NCBI GenBank assembly: GCA_963989385.1 | Contig: OZ022508.1 | Span: 55,591,087 to 55,655,086 of the forward strand | DNA from: Ctena decussata | Lineage: Eukaryota > Mollusca > Bivalvia > Lucinida > Lucinidae | Direction: 5' to 3' | DNA length: 64,000 bases | Shown here: piece by piece, positions 42,185-53,226 of the stretch | Numbering within the stretch: the stretch's first letter is position 1 | Layout: the number at the start of each line of letters is the position of its first letter | The notes under the pieces: generated by a model | Database searches by the model: none | The model's input: only the letters and a program-made list of their open reading frames with translations | Told to the model about the DNA's origin: nothing | Translations under genes and position numbers: made by a program

Positions 42185-42262
42185 GAAAACATACGCTGTT
42201 ACCACTCATTAGAACCACCTTGGCAAGGTGGTTCTAATGAGGGGTCACAGCATATGTTTATA
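42185..42262. repeat. Palindromic core (family C-like)
   Basis: CTCATTAGAACCACCTTGGC followed by the exact complement GCCAAGGTGGTTCTAATGAG. Flanks cgctgttac / gtcacagca extend the symmetry. Confidence 0.6.
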
Positions 42263-42269
42263 TACAGGT

Positions 42270-43320
42270 AGTATATATACTGAACAAAAATAAAAACCTG
42301 ACGGTTTTTATTTCTCAATTCCGGCCAACCTAGCAAATAGATAATGAATATATGGATGTTTTTTAGTTGGACAGACATCTGATTAATTAAATCATGAAAA
42401 ATCATTGGTAAATGTTAGTCCTGTCCAGAGTTATCCAACTTATTCCTGTTTTAATAATTCAGAACAGAACTTCAATTTGCGCATGCGCAGAAGAAAGTTT
42501 TCTTGTACGCAATAAACAGTAGTTCCAGTACGCACAGAAAACACTTTAAACGCTTATGTTAATTGTAAACACAACCTTAAAATAACGTTTAAAGTTTCAA
42601 AACTCTCAGATTATCTCCCTTTGAATTAAACATATAGAAATTTATGAGATGCCGTATCTTCTATACCAATGCGTCTTATTCGTTATTTTCTTCGAGTTTT
42701 GATTGCTTGTCTTGCAAACTCAATGCCTTTATTACTTAATTTATTTGAAAGCCATTTCTTAAACTGCCATAAAGACTTAAATGTGTAATGGATATTCTAT
42801 CGAAACTGAATTTCTGACTTCATAATGGCGTGGAATGAAGTTTTTCCTCTGGTCCTTACGGCCTCCTAGTCGACCGTGTATTGGCATTATTTTAGCTAAT
42901 GAGTCTATACAGATTGGATTTAATAACGGAAAAGCATTGCCAACAGATTTTTTTTATCAGTTAAGCAGACTTCGACGGTTTTAAATTTGATAATTATTTG
43001 GTTTTGAGCACAGAAAACAGAAAAGTACCCTTGTGGCGTTTACAATAGCCTAAGTTTTGCTGTATCTAAGGAATCTTGAAATTTGTGTGACTGTGATATT
43101 ACAGAATCATTACATTTTCTTAAATTAAAAGAATTTGCATTTCTCACATTTTCCCGACTACCGTAGGATGAAAAATAGTGACTGTCAAGTTTTTATTTTT
43201 GCTAAGTATACAAAGCAATAATATTATTTCACACTTATGATCAACACTCAGAACAGAGTTCCGAGTATTACTATGGCACTAGGTTAATGAAATAAAGAAG
43301 ACGAAAAAAAAAAAATACAA
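42270..43320. other. Intron or intergenic; nothing recognised
   Basis: AT-rich. No gene, RNA or element was identified. Confidence 0.35.
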
Positions 43321-43325
43321 CTTAC

Positions 43326-43389
43326 ACAGAATACACATGCCAAAAATAATTTGCATCAGCTGGTCTAGGTTATCTTCTAAAACACCCAT
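43326..43389 (-). CDS. AMT: AMT first exon 1c (alternative or orphan)
   Basis: This exon is 64 nt: MGVLEDNLDQLMQIIFGM, then CIL, then T before GTAAG. The DNLDQL-I-GM-IL pattern aligns with exons 1a and 1b, with one extra codon and more divergence. The phase-1 donor would join exon 2 at 5270 across 38 kb to read ILFMQCGF. No ATG lies upstream in frame before a stop (TAG near 43485). It could instead be what remains of a separate duplicated AMT gene, as no other AMT exon is visible between it and 25028. Confidence 0.72.
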
Positions 43390-43394
43390 ATTGC

Positions 43395-44930
43395 ACTGTT
43401 CTTTGTATCCTTCCGCCTGTATATCCGCCGAATCTCTTCTAAGAAAGTCAGAAATTATTCTTGTCCTTCCGCTCAGTATTTCCTACGTTGTTATATCTAT
43501 TTTCTTATTTGTTTATAATGAAAGTTTATTATCACAAACTAATTGTTAACACAATAAAGTCGCATGCTATGACTACTTAAAAACGGCTGTTTAATCAGAA
43601 ATACTTACATTGAAATTGCTGTTCTGCGATTTTCATTATGCGTAAAGTAGACAGAAATTTTCAGTTTATACAAAGCACTTAATGTTAAATGATTTTATTT
43701 ACTTTACTCTTTTTTTTTTTCCTTTTTTCTCCTACTAGTTTTACTTTATTTGCATTATTGAGTTATTTAAGTGTTTATTCTATTTTTCATACATTATCAT
43801 TAAGTCTAAATGAAATTTAGCTTTTTGTTACAAGTTCTAAATCGACCTTTTTGTCTTTAAGTTATGAACTGAAAGTTGAATTGATGTGTGGCTGTTTGCC
43901 GAAAGATACTTTTAAAATATTGTATAATTGTTCATGAAGCCCGCAATCATTTATGCATGTAACGAACATAAAATTAAATGAGCCATGTTTGGAAAACAAT
44001 ACGCCTAGGGCCATGAGTGAACAGTAAAGAACCAGCTATGCCTGCGCAGGATTCCGCACAGGCTGAGCTGGATCATTCCTGTTTGCAAGAGCAATCTATA
44101 GATTCGGGGAAACCCGATTACGCCGAATGCTGGTAAGCAATCAAGCCATGACTGCTGATCCGAGTCTTTGCTAATTATATGTGTTTAAGACATGTTTTCT
44201 GTTGGCGGGATTAGCTGAGTAATTTTGATGGTAATTGACGCCATTGGCTGATCAGCTGTGTTTTTCCTAGTTTTACCTCACAAGGTAGGCTACAAAATGA
44301 GCTGAGCATGCGCATGTGAAAACCCACAAAACGGAATGAGCAAACCAGACTAAATCGCGATTTTTTTCGGTATCGGAATAAAAAGGATATAACTGATTGC
44401 TGATAATAAAGCTACATAATATCTAGAAAATAACCATCAAACTGTAAATACTCTGGTAAATCATCAAAATTGCACAGGCTAGTTTCAAAAGAGCTATCAC
44501 TGTTCGCATATCATAACTTATGCGTTTTTCCCATGCGATAACATTTATACTGTCTTACCTTTACTGGCCAGCATTGAATAAATGTAGCTTTTTAGATACA
44601 GACAATCCTGTATATTATACAAATTCTAATTATGTTTAACTTATTCACTATCTAAAATAGCCTTAATTTTGCAAACAGGATTTTACGGTTATGCTGCAGC
44701 TGATCTGGGTGATTACTCTCTTCATACAGATATATATGCCAACATGTGCCCTTTTCACGAGCTCCGCACCGCAGTCACATCGTCAACACGCGCATTCATT
44801 AAACCACAATAGGATGTTCTTAATGATAAACAATATGGTTGAATTATACAACATTGGCTACATAAATTGGGATAAATAGAGATGACTTTGATTTTTGCTC
44901 TTCTAAAATATCCTTGCATGAACTTTGCAT
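43395..44930. other. 5' flank of exon 1c; nothing recognised
   Basis: Possible promoter/5' UTR. A degenerate hairpin around gcctgcgcagg is at 44035-44075. No other gene was identified. Confidence 0.35.
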
Positions 44931-44934
44931 CGTC

Positions 44935-45060
44935 CCAGCGAGCACCTGCATGCACACAACATTTAAACACCATTGAATCAACCTCTTTACAGCACCCTAG
45001 AGGACACTTGCGTGCATACAAAATTCAATGTCAATTCAATATTGTTTTCGATCTTGTGTG
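44935..45060. repeat. Degenerate GTTGAATCAAC element (family I)
   Basis: cgagcacctgcatgcacaca, accattgaatcaac and tcaattcaatattg resemble the family I elements, without a full hairpin. Confidence 0.4.
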
Positions 45061-45061
45061 A

Positions 45062-45830
45062 ATGCAAGATCACTTTATGGCGATGCTAAGTTCGTGCAGG
45101 GATATTCACTTGTATCACTCCGGTTATTTTAATCAAGGAAATTCTTTATGTTCCTGTTTATGTTTTTGTTACGGAAAATGGGGACACCGCCATGCTTTGC
45201 CCACTATCTTTACAAATGAAAACGACTTTATTGACCTCCTGCTTGCTTCACTGGATGAAGAAGCTCCTCCGTAATGGAATATACTCTAAATAAAAGAATT
45301 TGCTCCAAGGAGAGCATTCTTATAAAACTCTAAACCTATAGAATTTGCAGAAGAAGTTGCAGCGCAAAAGCATGGACTGAGGCGTTATCTGGCCTCAAAA
45401 AGTATTCTTTATTCTAACCTATTAATGCCTAGTGTCCCATAAACAGAACAAAAGCAAACAGTGCAGACCCAGATCAGACGCCTGCACTTTTTGCAAAATA
45501 CAAATGGGCATTTCTTTAAAATAAAAGTGATAAAAATAAACTAAACCAGCCACCCCTTAATTAACAAATGGACTCATCCATTTGATAAGGATTGAACATT
45601 CCACTGGGCTTAAATGGGTCAAGTCAGATAATTTTAACGATGATCCACTCAAGGATACCTTGCCTTTCTCACCTCTCAAAGTAATTGCAATATTGACAAG
45701 ATACTGACGAATATATTGTGACATTTGTTTTGTAAGAGGTCCACTATCCCAGTTTAGGTTAACATAAGTTTAAAGGTATATGCGAACGAAGGATTATATC
45801 TTTTCCACCTTAGAACCCATTAAATCCCGC
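45062..45830. other. No gene recognised
   Basis: A 70-codon frame at 45062-45274 has no known domain. 45450-45500 holds a gcaaacagtgcagacccaga motif of the hairpin family. Confidence 0.35.
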
Positions 45831-45831
45831 C

Positions 45832-47623
45832 CCTTAAAGTCTCCATAGTCCTATAAGTGGTAAAAACGTCTAAACGCAAATCATTCTGAAACAAAAAATA
45901 TCTTTAAAAAAAAGATATAAGACGAAGTGAAAGAAGACATATTTGAAACAAATAATATTTTTTTTTTATTTCTGTCGAAATTGCCCATTTCCTATCTGGA
46001 AATTCAGAATTTCCCCATATATGTCTTGTACATCTCCCTAATTGTAATTTTCAGATCTCCCTACCAAAATACAAAAATTCCCTTCTTTGTTTAATCATTC
46101 TCCCTATTTGGAAAAAAAGTAGAGGAAAATCTCCCTATTTGTCTTCTCAGCTGTATCACATGTCTGATATTATTATTGAATAGCAGTATCCTTATGTTGG
46201 GGTTATCCACTATGCCGAGAAACCGAACTGGTCCGTAAATTATTGACATTCTTCGGTAAATTCCGATATGCTTCCGATGATACGGTACTGTATTTTACCC
46301 GGTTCAGTACAGCCGGGTGCGTAAATTTACCGGAACGGACCGGAATGGACTGAATTACCCGAACGGACACCGGAACGGACCAGTTTTCAGTAGATATTTG
46401 TATTCAGTAGATATTTGTAATATTTTTATCAAATAACTCTTATTTAATATTAAAACATATTCTGTATGCCATCTAGCGCAAATCAATTAGAGATATTAGT
46501 CAAAATACTCTTTGAGTATTTTGCGCCATGGGTAGGCCTCTTAATACCCCACGCATATGCGTTTTATTTTAAAATCATATAATCTTATACAAAAATATGG
46601 TTATCTTTCTTCCAAGACTTGGAGCGAATGAAAAACACAAAAATTCCCGAATTTTTGTTCCATAGTATCATGACCAACATTTCAGCCATAGAAAATATGT
46701 AGAGCTATATGTATCAAGTCGGTGGATGAAATCAGGGGTTGCAAGTTAAGATAATACATGTTAGTCATAGGTAGGGCCTTGAATTAATCTGCGCGCGTAG
46801 ATTGTATCAAAATATATAAAAAAAAAATCGGCTGGAAATATGAATAATAAGGGTCCGATCCGGTAATTAGGTCCGTTCCGGTAAATTTACGCACCGAGTA
46901 CAGCCTTTTTTACTACGAAAGACTTTTCGCACCATAGAATCATTTTTGTCTCAAGTCATCGGCATTTACGTTTCTCGCGTTCTGCTTAACTCTATCAATC
47001 ATTACAGCGTTAAAGTGAAAAACATAATTATTATTTAAAACTAAATGCAAAGTGCAAATAATAGCATTTTTAATGTAACTAAATCTTCTGACAGGTGAAT
47101 AACAATTCCATGACATATGCTCTCTTCCATACAGAGATCAAGTCAAGTTTTGGCGCCAACGATGATTTTATTAGACTTCGTCTAAAAAGCTTCAACATCC
47201 ACGTTTGGTGACAAAATATGGGTTGATGTGCATATATTGAGCCAAATACCTGACCAAAAGCATGGGGAACGTGTTTTTGAAAGACGACAAATCGATCTAC
47301 AAAAAAACGGTTTTCCTTTTCTGGTTCCCCGTTGAGTGATGAAATAAAAACAAATGCGGTACAGTGATAGGGACTCCACGGCTGTACATTTTATTTTTAC
47401 CATTTTTTAATTGTGTATAAAATCGAAAGTAGGTCATTTTGGTTGGCCACTAAAATGACCCAAATCAATTTTCGAACCTTTTCTATGTGAAACTCGAAAG
47501 TGTTTTATTGGTTTAAAGTTGGCTAATCTTGGTCATTTACAATGACGAAACTATGACAAGAAGCTTGCAACGATACCTCACGATAAAATTTTTCATGCTG
47601 ATAGAGCAATGGGGCCTTTAACA
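45832..47623 (-). mobile_element. Family B MITE copy 9, interrupted by 1.3 kb
   Basis: The left end (ttaaagtctccatagtccta ... acgcaaatcatt) is at 45834-45888; the rest (cttcaacatccacgtttggt ... gcaatggggcctttaa) resumes near 47190. The inserted segment contains foldback element FB5. Confidence 0.65.
46309..46910. mobile_element. Foldback element with ACCGGAACGGACC arms (FB5)
   Basis: The left arm (46309-46382) is GGGTGCGTAAATTTACCGG, then repeats of CGGAACGGACC/GGAATGGACTG. The right arm (46853-46910) is GGTCCGATCCGGTAATTAGG and CCGTTCCGGTAAATTTACGC. The interior is AT-rich and non-coding. Confidence 0.7.
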
Positions 47624-47651
47624 TTTGACGTCAAGCGGTACATGTTGAAAT

Positions 47652-47910
47652 ACCTGGGCCCAGGTTCAAAATCATTTCTTAAACTTAAGGACGACCTTAA
47701 AGTTAAGGTCTAGAATTTCATATGTAAATGAAAACTTACAAAAACTTTATTTTTCTTTCGTATTACATTTCTATTACAATTGTCAGTAGAATCACGCAAA
47801 AAAACCTGCGATTTTCAGTATGATTTAATATGGATTTTCTAAGGGTGAAATTTTCCACCTTAACCTTAAGTGGTCCCTAACGTTAAAGATGATTGTGAAC
47901 CTGGGCCCAG
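47652..47910. mobile_element. MITE with CTGGGCCCAGGTTCA ends
   Basis: CCTGGGCCCAGGTTCAAAAT and ATTGTGAACCTGGGCCCAG are terminal inverted repeats; the interior has mirrored ttaaggtc/aaccttaa motifs. Confidence 0.8.
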
Positions 47911-47919
47911 ATATAGTCT

Positions 47920-48585
47920 GTGTAGAAATATATAGAAAGACACATTTGAATGAATTTAATCATAGAAGCGCATTGGGTGTTTATGCACATACGCCGACAC
48001 GCATGCACGTATATGCATACACGCATGCACTCATACAGGACGTTCAGTACCGTCTAATTCTGTTCTCATCCTGATTGGTATTGTATGTTTGAAAAAGACT
48101 GTGTATCTATAGTCTATTGAAATGAAATATATTTATACTAGAACAATTTACAAAATAGCACGTTCCCATTTTAAAACGGATACAGACCCAAAAACTGCAT
48201 ACAAGGGCCGTGAAAGCCTAAATAATCAACCAGTCACTCTTTTAAATGCATAAGTAGAAATACAGATGAAGAGCTCATCAGGGTCGTCTCATTTCCTTAC
48301 GCGATTGAAGAGTACTAAGACTGTTTCTAAATAACAATGAAATAAGTTCTGAACAGTAAGATCCTCTGGAAGCAAGGAATACATTAAAGAAACGAAAATA
48401 GCAGACTTGGTTTAATTGAGTTTGTTCATGATAAACCCAATGATCCCAAAGGACCAGAAAATATACTATGCACTATAATGGTGTATGGGGAGACGTTTTA
48501 CGGCCGCCTCACGGCACAACACCAGCTGCAATGTTCTGAATAGGAAGAAACATATATTTGAGGTATTAAAATGTAGATAATTTGA
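47920..48585. other. No gene recognised
   Basis: A short cacgcatgcac-type tandem run is at 47998-48036. Otherwise unassigned. Confidence 0.35.
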
Positions 48586-48590
48586 GCCAC

Positions 48591-48831
48591 ATCATGCGAT
48601 TTACAACAATGTGGCATTGGTGACAAGTAAATGCTCTTACCAGACTGCACATAAGTGCAGTCTGATAAGAGCATTCCCTTGTCACATCAGTTATCTATGA
48701 AAGTAACTCAAGCCATAGATCCAACAGTCAGGTCTCTGATTACCCAGTATTAATGAGAAGGATGACCTGAATATCACATGACAAAATTTTCACATTGTTG
48801 GAAATCGCATGTTGTGGCTCATTTATCTGCA
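48591..48831. mobile_element. Palindromic MITE, variant related to family A
   Basis: TTTGAGCCACATCATGCGAT / ATCGCATGTTGTGGCTCATTT ends share TTTGAGCC and the caacaatgtgg motif with family A, but the interior is different (aatgctcttaccagactgca with its complement). Confidence 0.65.
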
Positions 48832-48861
48832 ATACGTCTCACAAAATAGCTTGGTACTACA

Positions 48862-49171
48862 TCCCCGGATCCAGGGGGTGGGCTTTGGGGCTTGAGCCCC
48901 ACCACCTAGACATGTTTAGATCAAAATATATGTTGTGACATCTCATTAGAATCGCCTCGGCGAGGCGATTCTAATTAGATATCTCATCATATATTTCAAG
49001 GCAAAAAAAGATATCGAAAATTCTTTTGATTAAGTTGATCCCTAGTTATGTCATATTTTTTCAAGCCCCGCTCCCCCGCTCCACCCCCTTCCCAAATACA
49101 TCTCGGTACCTCCCAGCCCCACCAGTAATCCAGAGCTCCACCAGTATATGGTGGTCTGGATCCGGGCCTGT
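48862..49171. mobile_element. MITE with ccggatccag ends (family C copy 3)
   Basis: CCCCGGATCCAG to CTGGATCCGGGCCTG; palindrome at about 48940-48985 (CATTAGAATCGCCTCGGCGA). A single copy of the ctcggtacctcccagccc unit is present, against three in the copy at 3012. Confidence 0.82.
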
Positions 49172-49545
49172 ACTAGGCAAAAAATGCAAGAAATAATAGT
49201 ATCAGAATCGCCTCTACGCTTAGCTGATAAGCATTCCGCTTTTGTCGCATGCTCCAAGTCTGCATTTTATTAATATATCCGTAATGGGTGTAGCAAATCT
49301 CCAATTGAAATGTGAAATAATAAAGTATACTTAACTTAGATAAATGCCGGAAGGAGATACAAATAGTAAATTCTCCGAAACGATTAAGCAAATGATTTAT
49401 TAATACATCTGATTAACTTATACATATATTTTTCGGTTGAGGGTTCCAGCAGGCTTTAGGCTGTAATAGGTTGAACGGGTATATCAGTATGCTTTTCAGC
49501 CATTTAAATTTACGAGTGACTTCCTGTTTGCTTCCGTGGACGAAA

Positions 49546-49740
49546 GGAGCCCCGGTAGCTCAGTAGGATAAGCGCTGGCCTGCTGACCTAGCGGTCCCGG
49601 GTTCGAGCCCGCTGTAGGCGTGGATCTTTTCAATCGTAAACCGAGTTCCATTGCAGACAGCCTTTCATCACCACATAGCCATCGTCTTGATGTGACTGAA
49701 ATACTGTTAAAAAGGACACAAAATCGCAAGCCATCCACCC
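49546..49740 (+). mobile_element. tRNA-like SINE (family E), full-length
   Basis: Head agccccggtagctcagtagg (A box), gggttcgagcccgctgtagg (B box GGTTCGAGCCC), body cagcctttcatcaccacata and catcgtcttgatgtgactga, and a (CATC)n tail. It is the best copy of the family in the window. Confidence 0.82.
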
Positions 49741-50315
49741 ATCCATCTATCCAGACCCTTTGACGAAGAACCACTGTCAACATGAGGACTTCTTTATCAC
49801 CTATGGGGGCAAATTCTTTCCTTTATGAGTTGAATTCAATCGAGAAGGGAGGCACAAATGAAAATTGCAGAGTCGCTTCCCCTAAAAATGCAAAATGCAC
49901 CCATTTACCAAACTGCACGTTCGGTACATGTAGTACATATAAGCCGCAACGCGCATTAACAGTCCTACACTAAACAATAAGGCAGTGACCTATATAGGTC
50001 ACTGAATAAGGTCACAAACCAGCTTTGTGTATACTTGCAGTTTGCTCATATGCTTAGAATATTTCATGCGTGCACGGCCCAAGTCTAAAAACGAACAGTT
50101 GGGATTGCAGAATCCGGTGTTTCTGAGGAGTTGGAGGAACGTCTTGAGTGGTGATGTGCGACTTCCGGGTTCTCGTAAGGTCCGTGGTCTGCAACTTCAA
50201 ATACATAAGACTTTCTTTTCTCACCTAGAGATAAACATAAATGTTGCAATATTTCAAAATCAACCTGAGCATGAGATATGTCATAAAGTCATTTTACTTT
50301 TTTTGTCGAATACAA

Positions 50316-50557
50316 AAGAGCCGCGACACGACAAAACCAACAATGTGGTTGTGCGTCCAGCGCAGACTCAGATCAGCCTGGGCATCCGCCCAGTCTGATC
50401 AGAGTCTTCGCTGTCCGCATGCAGGTAGCTTAGACTCTTAGCTACCCTTTAAGCGTTTAGCAAAGATTCTGATCAGACTGTGCTGATACCCAGGCTGATC
50501 TGAGTCTGCGCTGGGCGCACAACCACATTGTTGGTTTTCTCGTGTCGCGGCTCAAAA
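50316..50557. mobile_element. Palindromic MITE, family A copy 9
   Basis: GAGCCGCGACACGACAAAAC / TTTTCTCGTGTCGCGGCTC with nearly complete arms. Confidence 0.9.
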
Positions 50558-50621
50558 TAAGATTACTTTTTGACTATATATGAACATTTTTTTACGATTA
50601 GCAGTAAAACTACAACTGCAG

Positions 50622-50872
50622 TTAACTCTTTCGGCGCCAAATTTTTCAGACGACAAATTTTCGTCTGCTCAAATCATCAGACGACAGATTTGTAATTGGA
50701 AATTTTAACAATCTAAAGACATTTTTCATAAAATCGGGCTTTTTAAGTTCATATTTGAATGGCAAACAGTGTAGATCCTGATCAGACGGCTCTTTTAAGA
50801 GCCGGCTGATCTGGATATATGCTGTTTGCAAAGTCGCATTTTTGCGACTTTGGCGCCGAAAGAGTTAAAATG
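50622..50872. mobile_element. MITE with TTAACTCTTTCGGCGCCAA ends
   Basis: GTTAACTCTTTCGGCGCCAA / TTGGCGCCGAAAGAGTTAA. It contains cagacgacaaat motifs and the gtgtagatcctgatcag hairpin (50768-50825), so it appears to be the complete form of the dispersed gtgtagatc-hairpin family seen as fragments elsewhere. Confidence 0.75.
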
Positions 50873-50984
50873 AAAGCTCCATGCTTCTGGTGCTGGGAAC
50901 TTATCTAGTCTATCCCAGCAAGCACATGACATTTATACAACCTGGCCTTACTTGTCAACACACCATCCTCAGCTCCGTGGGTTT

Positions 50985-51125
50985 AGCGCTGCTTCACTGT
51001 GCTAGCGATACCGGGCTCGAAATTTTCCGACGTCGGAATTGTTCACGCCATAAACGGGACTCAATTTCACACAGCCTTTTTAATTGCACGATAATCCTAT
51101 CGTTGTCTTGTTGTGACTGAAATAC
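50985..51125 (+). repeat. Degenerate tRNA-like SINE (family E)
   Basis: gtgggtttagcgctgcttca, taccgggctcgaaattttcc, and tcgttgtcttgttgtgactg correspond to the head, B box and body of the SINE at 49546. It lies just 3' of the AMT gene 2 stop. Confidence 0.6.
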
Positions 51126-51290
51126 TAGTAGATCTATATATTTTGAAAATGACTTAACACAGGTTTATCCATTCAGTTACCAGCAAAAATGAGAAATAGC
51201 AAAACTTAATCCTACAGTGTTTCATGCTGGGTCGAGGTAAAACCGACAGTAACCAGACACCAAAACCTTTAGCTTATATAAAGCACTGAT

Positions 51291-51334
51291 CTACCTACCA
51301 TCTTCCCTAGCGTATCTTGCAGACTTGGCAAACG
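51291..51334 (-). CDS. AMT: AMT gene 2, terminal exon
   Basis: This exon is 44 nt and completes a Ser codon with the preceding T, then reads FAKSARYAREDGR and stop (TAG). The acceptor is a good pyrimidine tract (tttcctttgcag). C-terminal tails of AMT proteins are variable, so homology gives no help; support comes from the phase match and the acceptor. No canonical poly(A) signal was identified close by. Confidence 0.6.
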
Positions 51335-51605
51335 CTGCAAAGGAAATGTTTATGGTTAACAGAAATATGCTAAGTCGTGTGAAAATTTGCTCTATCGCAT
51401 GTACGAGGTCTCGTATTGGTTTGCCAGATTTGGTCATCATATATGATTGAGATCTTGCCGTAGCAGATATCAAAGATTAATTTGATGCTTAAATGTGCTT
51501 CAGCAAAGCCTGATATATGAATTTAAGGTGTCCTTTTCAAACACTTATGCTGTTTGTTTGTTGCTGTCTTAGAAGTAAGCAAATACATTGTCATGGGGCA
51601 GTAAT

Positions 51606-51850
51606 AATTGAGCCGCGACGCGACAAAACCAACAATGTGGTTGTGCGCCCAACGCAGACTCAGATCAGCCTGGGCATCCGCCCAGTCTGATCAGAGTCTT
51701 CGCTGTCCGCATGGAGCTAGCTTAGACTCTTAGCTACCGTTTAAGCGCTTAGCGAAGAGTCTGATCAAACTTGTTGGATGCCCAGGCTGATCTGAGTCTG
51801 CGCTGAGCGCACGACCACTTTGTTGGTTTTCTCGTGTCGCGGCTCAATTA
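51606..51850. mobile_element. Palindromic MITE, family A copy 10
   Basis: ATTGAGCCGCGACGCGACAA / TTCTCGTGTCGCGGCTCAAT; lies in the last intron of AMT gene 2. Confidence 0.9.
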
Positions 51851-52104
51851 TGCTGTCATTCAGCCCACCTACATGGGAAATGGCTGTTCACATGGCTGCC
51901 TCTATGATGTCTTTGGTGGTAACCAATTTCGTGTTGTCTTTTTTTCCCACATGGTGTTTGGGGTGGGATCTGGGATTGAATTGTGTCAGTTCCTGAGAAT
52001 TTTCCTTTAATTTTACAATTTATCCTTGTTTTCTGTTAAACTGCATATTAAATAAGATTGTCAATATTCTGACGATTCTACTCAATTACTCTTGCCTAAC
52101 TTAC

Positions 52105-52218
52105 ACTGTATAACCTGGGTAGGTGTATGTTCCAGTATCTGAATAATCTTCTCAATATGACCATGTCCGTACGCCTCCACAGGGTAGGCAGGTTCTTGGT
52201 GCAAGGCAATGTCCAGTC
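52105..52218 (-). CDS. AMT: AMT gene 2, penultimate exon
   Basis: This exon is 114 nt, phase 1 to phase 1. It begins GLDIALHQEPAYPVEAYG (the cytosolic C-terminal region motif GLDI..HGEPAYP of AMT proteins, which couples subunits and gates transport), then HGHIEKIIQILEHTPTQ. The acceptor is caatttag. The donor chosen is CAGT followed by GTAAGT; an alternative GT at CCCAG is weaker. The conserved Gly-Glu of the C-terminus is replaced by Gln-Glu (HQEPAY). Confidence 0.88.
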
Positions 52219-52785
52219 CTAAATTGTTTTTAAATAGACAAAAGGCAGTTGATAAACGCCTATATATTTAAGAAATCTGACTTTAAGTGCTTGTTCTTAA
52301 GGAATAGCCAACATTGCAACAAATTTATATCATGTTAAAACAAATCCAAAATAAAAGCTGCTTCGTGGTCTGTGTTGCTTTGTCGAAACTTGTAACAAAA
52401 CTTCAATCCAATACTAAACTAGTAAACATACTTTTTAGGCAAACTTTACTAATCATAGTTTTTAGGTAAACAATAGATTTACAGAAATTCCTGTTTATCT
52501 CGAAATTTTCAAATCTGGCACTGTTGGTGACTCTCTACTTTTGGTTCATTTTGGTCTTGAAGAACCTCCAAAAATCTGTTGAAGACGTACCACTTTCCAG
52601 TGTGCATAGGATTATATTATAGACATAAATTCCAGTGGTAAATTTCACCTCTTGGTCCTCAAGCAAATCTATGCACCTACAAGAGAAATTACTCTGATCA
52701 TAAGGCGGTGCAACTTTTGCTTCACTAGGAACGTATTTGAGCTAAACGCCTACATATCATTTATTTTGAGTATTATATAACATAC

Positions 52786-52912
52786 CTTTGATTTCGGTCT
52801 CTTCAGATACCCGTAGAACTTTCAAACATTTCAACACGCCAAACAGAACCATGCTAAGAACTCCTGTCCAAAGGGTGATAACTGTCAACCCTAACAACTG
52901 CCAAGCTAAGAA
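52786..52912 (-). CDS. AMT: AMT gene 2, exon with last membrane helix
   Basis: This exon is 127 nt, phase 0 to phase 1. It encodes FLAWQLLGLTVITLWTGVLS, then MVLFGVLKCLKVLRVSEETE and IK. This is the final membrane helix (LAWQLxGL...W) plus the K-LRVSEE-EIKG start of the cytosolic tail, both diagnostic of the family. The acceptor is ttttttcag; the donor is AAAG followed by GTATG. Confidence 0.93.
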
Positions 52913-53212
52913 CTGAAAAAAGATATGGGCAACATCGATTTATCTCAAAGCCAATTTAAAAATGTTTAAAAGAGTGAAAACTAAAATGATCGTATTGATA
53001 CTTCCTTTGTTCCTTACCCTCCAGTAGTGTCTCCTTTGTTCCTTACCCTCCAGTAATGTCTTACAGAAGTTCATTTCTTTAGTGTAATTTTTGCTTCCAA
53101 AGGATGTAAATACCGGGTATTCAGAATTTATTTATCCAATCCCTAAATAATCGTTGAAATCATCAATAATCTACTGTTAGTTTTTGTGTTGTTTTTTTTA
53201 TTATTATTATTA

Positions 53213-53226
53213 CCCCCCCCCCCCCA
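53213..53226. repeat. C run
   Basis: Mononucleotide run inside AMT gene 2 intron, preceded by (TTA)n. The rest of 52920-54155 is intron; 53815-54120 may be another dispersed repeat (tgttgttgttgttgttaag followed by tggtttaacgtcccag, a SINE-like tail motif). Confidence 0.5.

Noticed and set aside
45062..45274. 70-codon ORF ending LLLASLDEEAPP
   Set aside because: Could be an exon, but there is no homology or splice support visible, so not annotated as a gene.
12936..51850. Family A palindromes as a CRISPR-like or regularly spaced array
   Set aside because: Spacing is irregular, copies are diverged MITEs with terminal inverted repeats, and the sequence is animal nuclear DNA.
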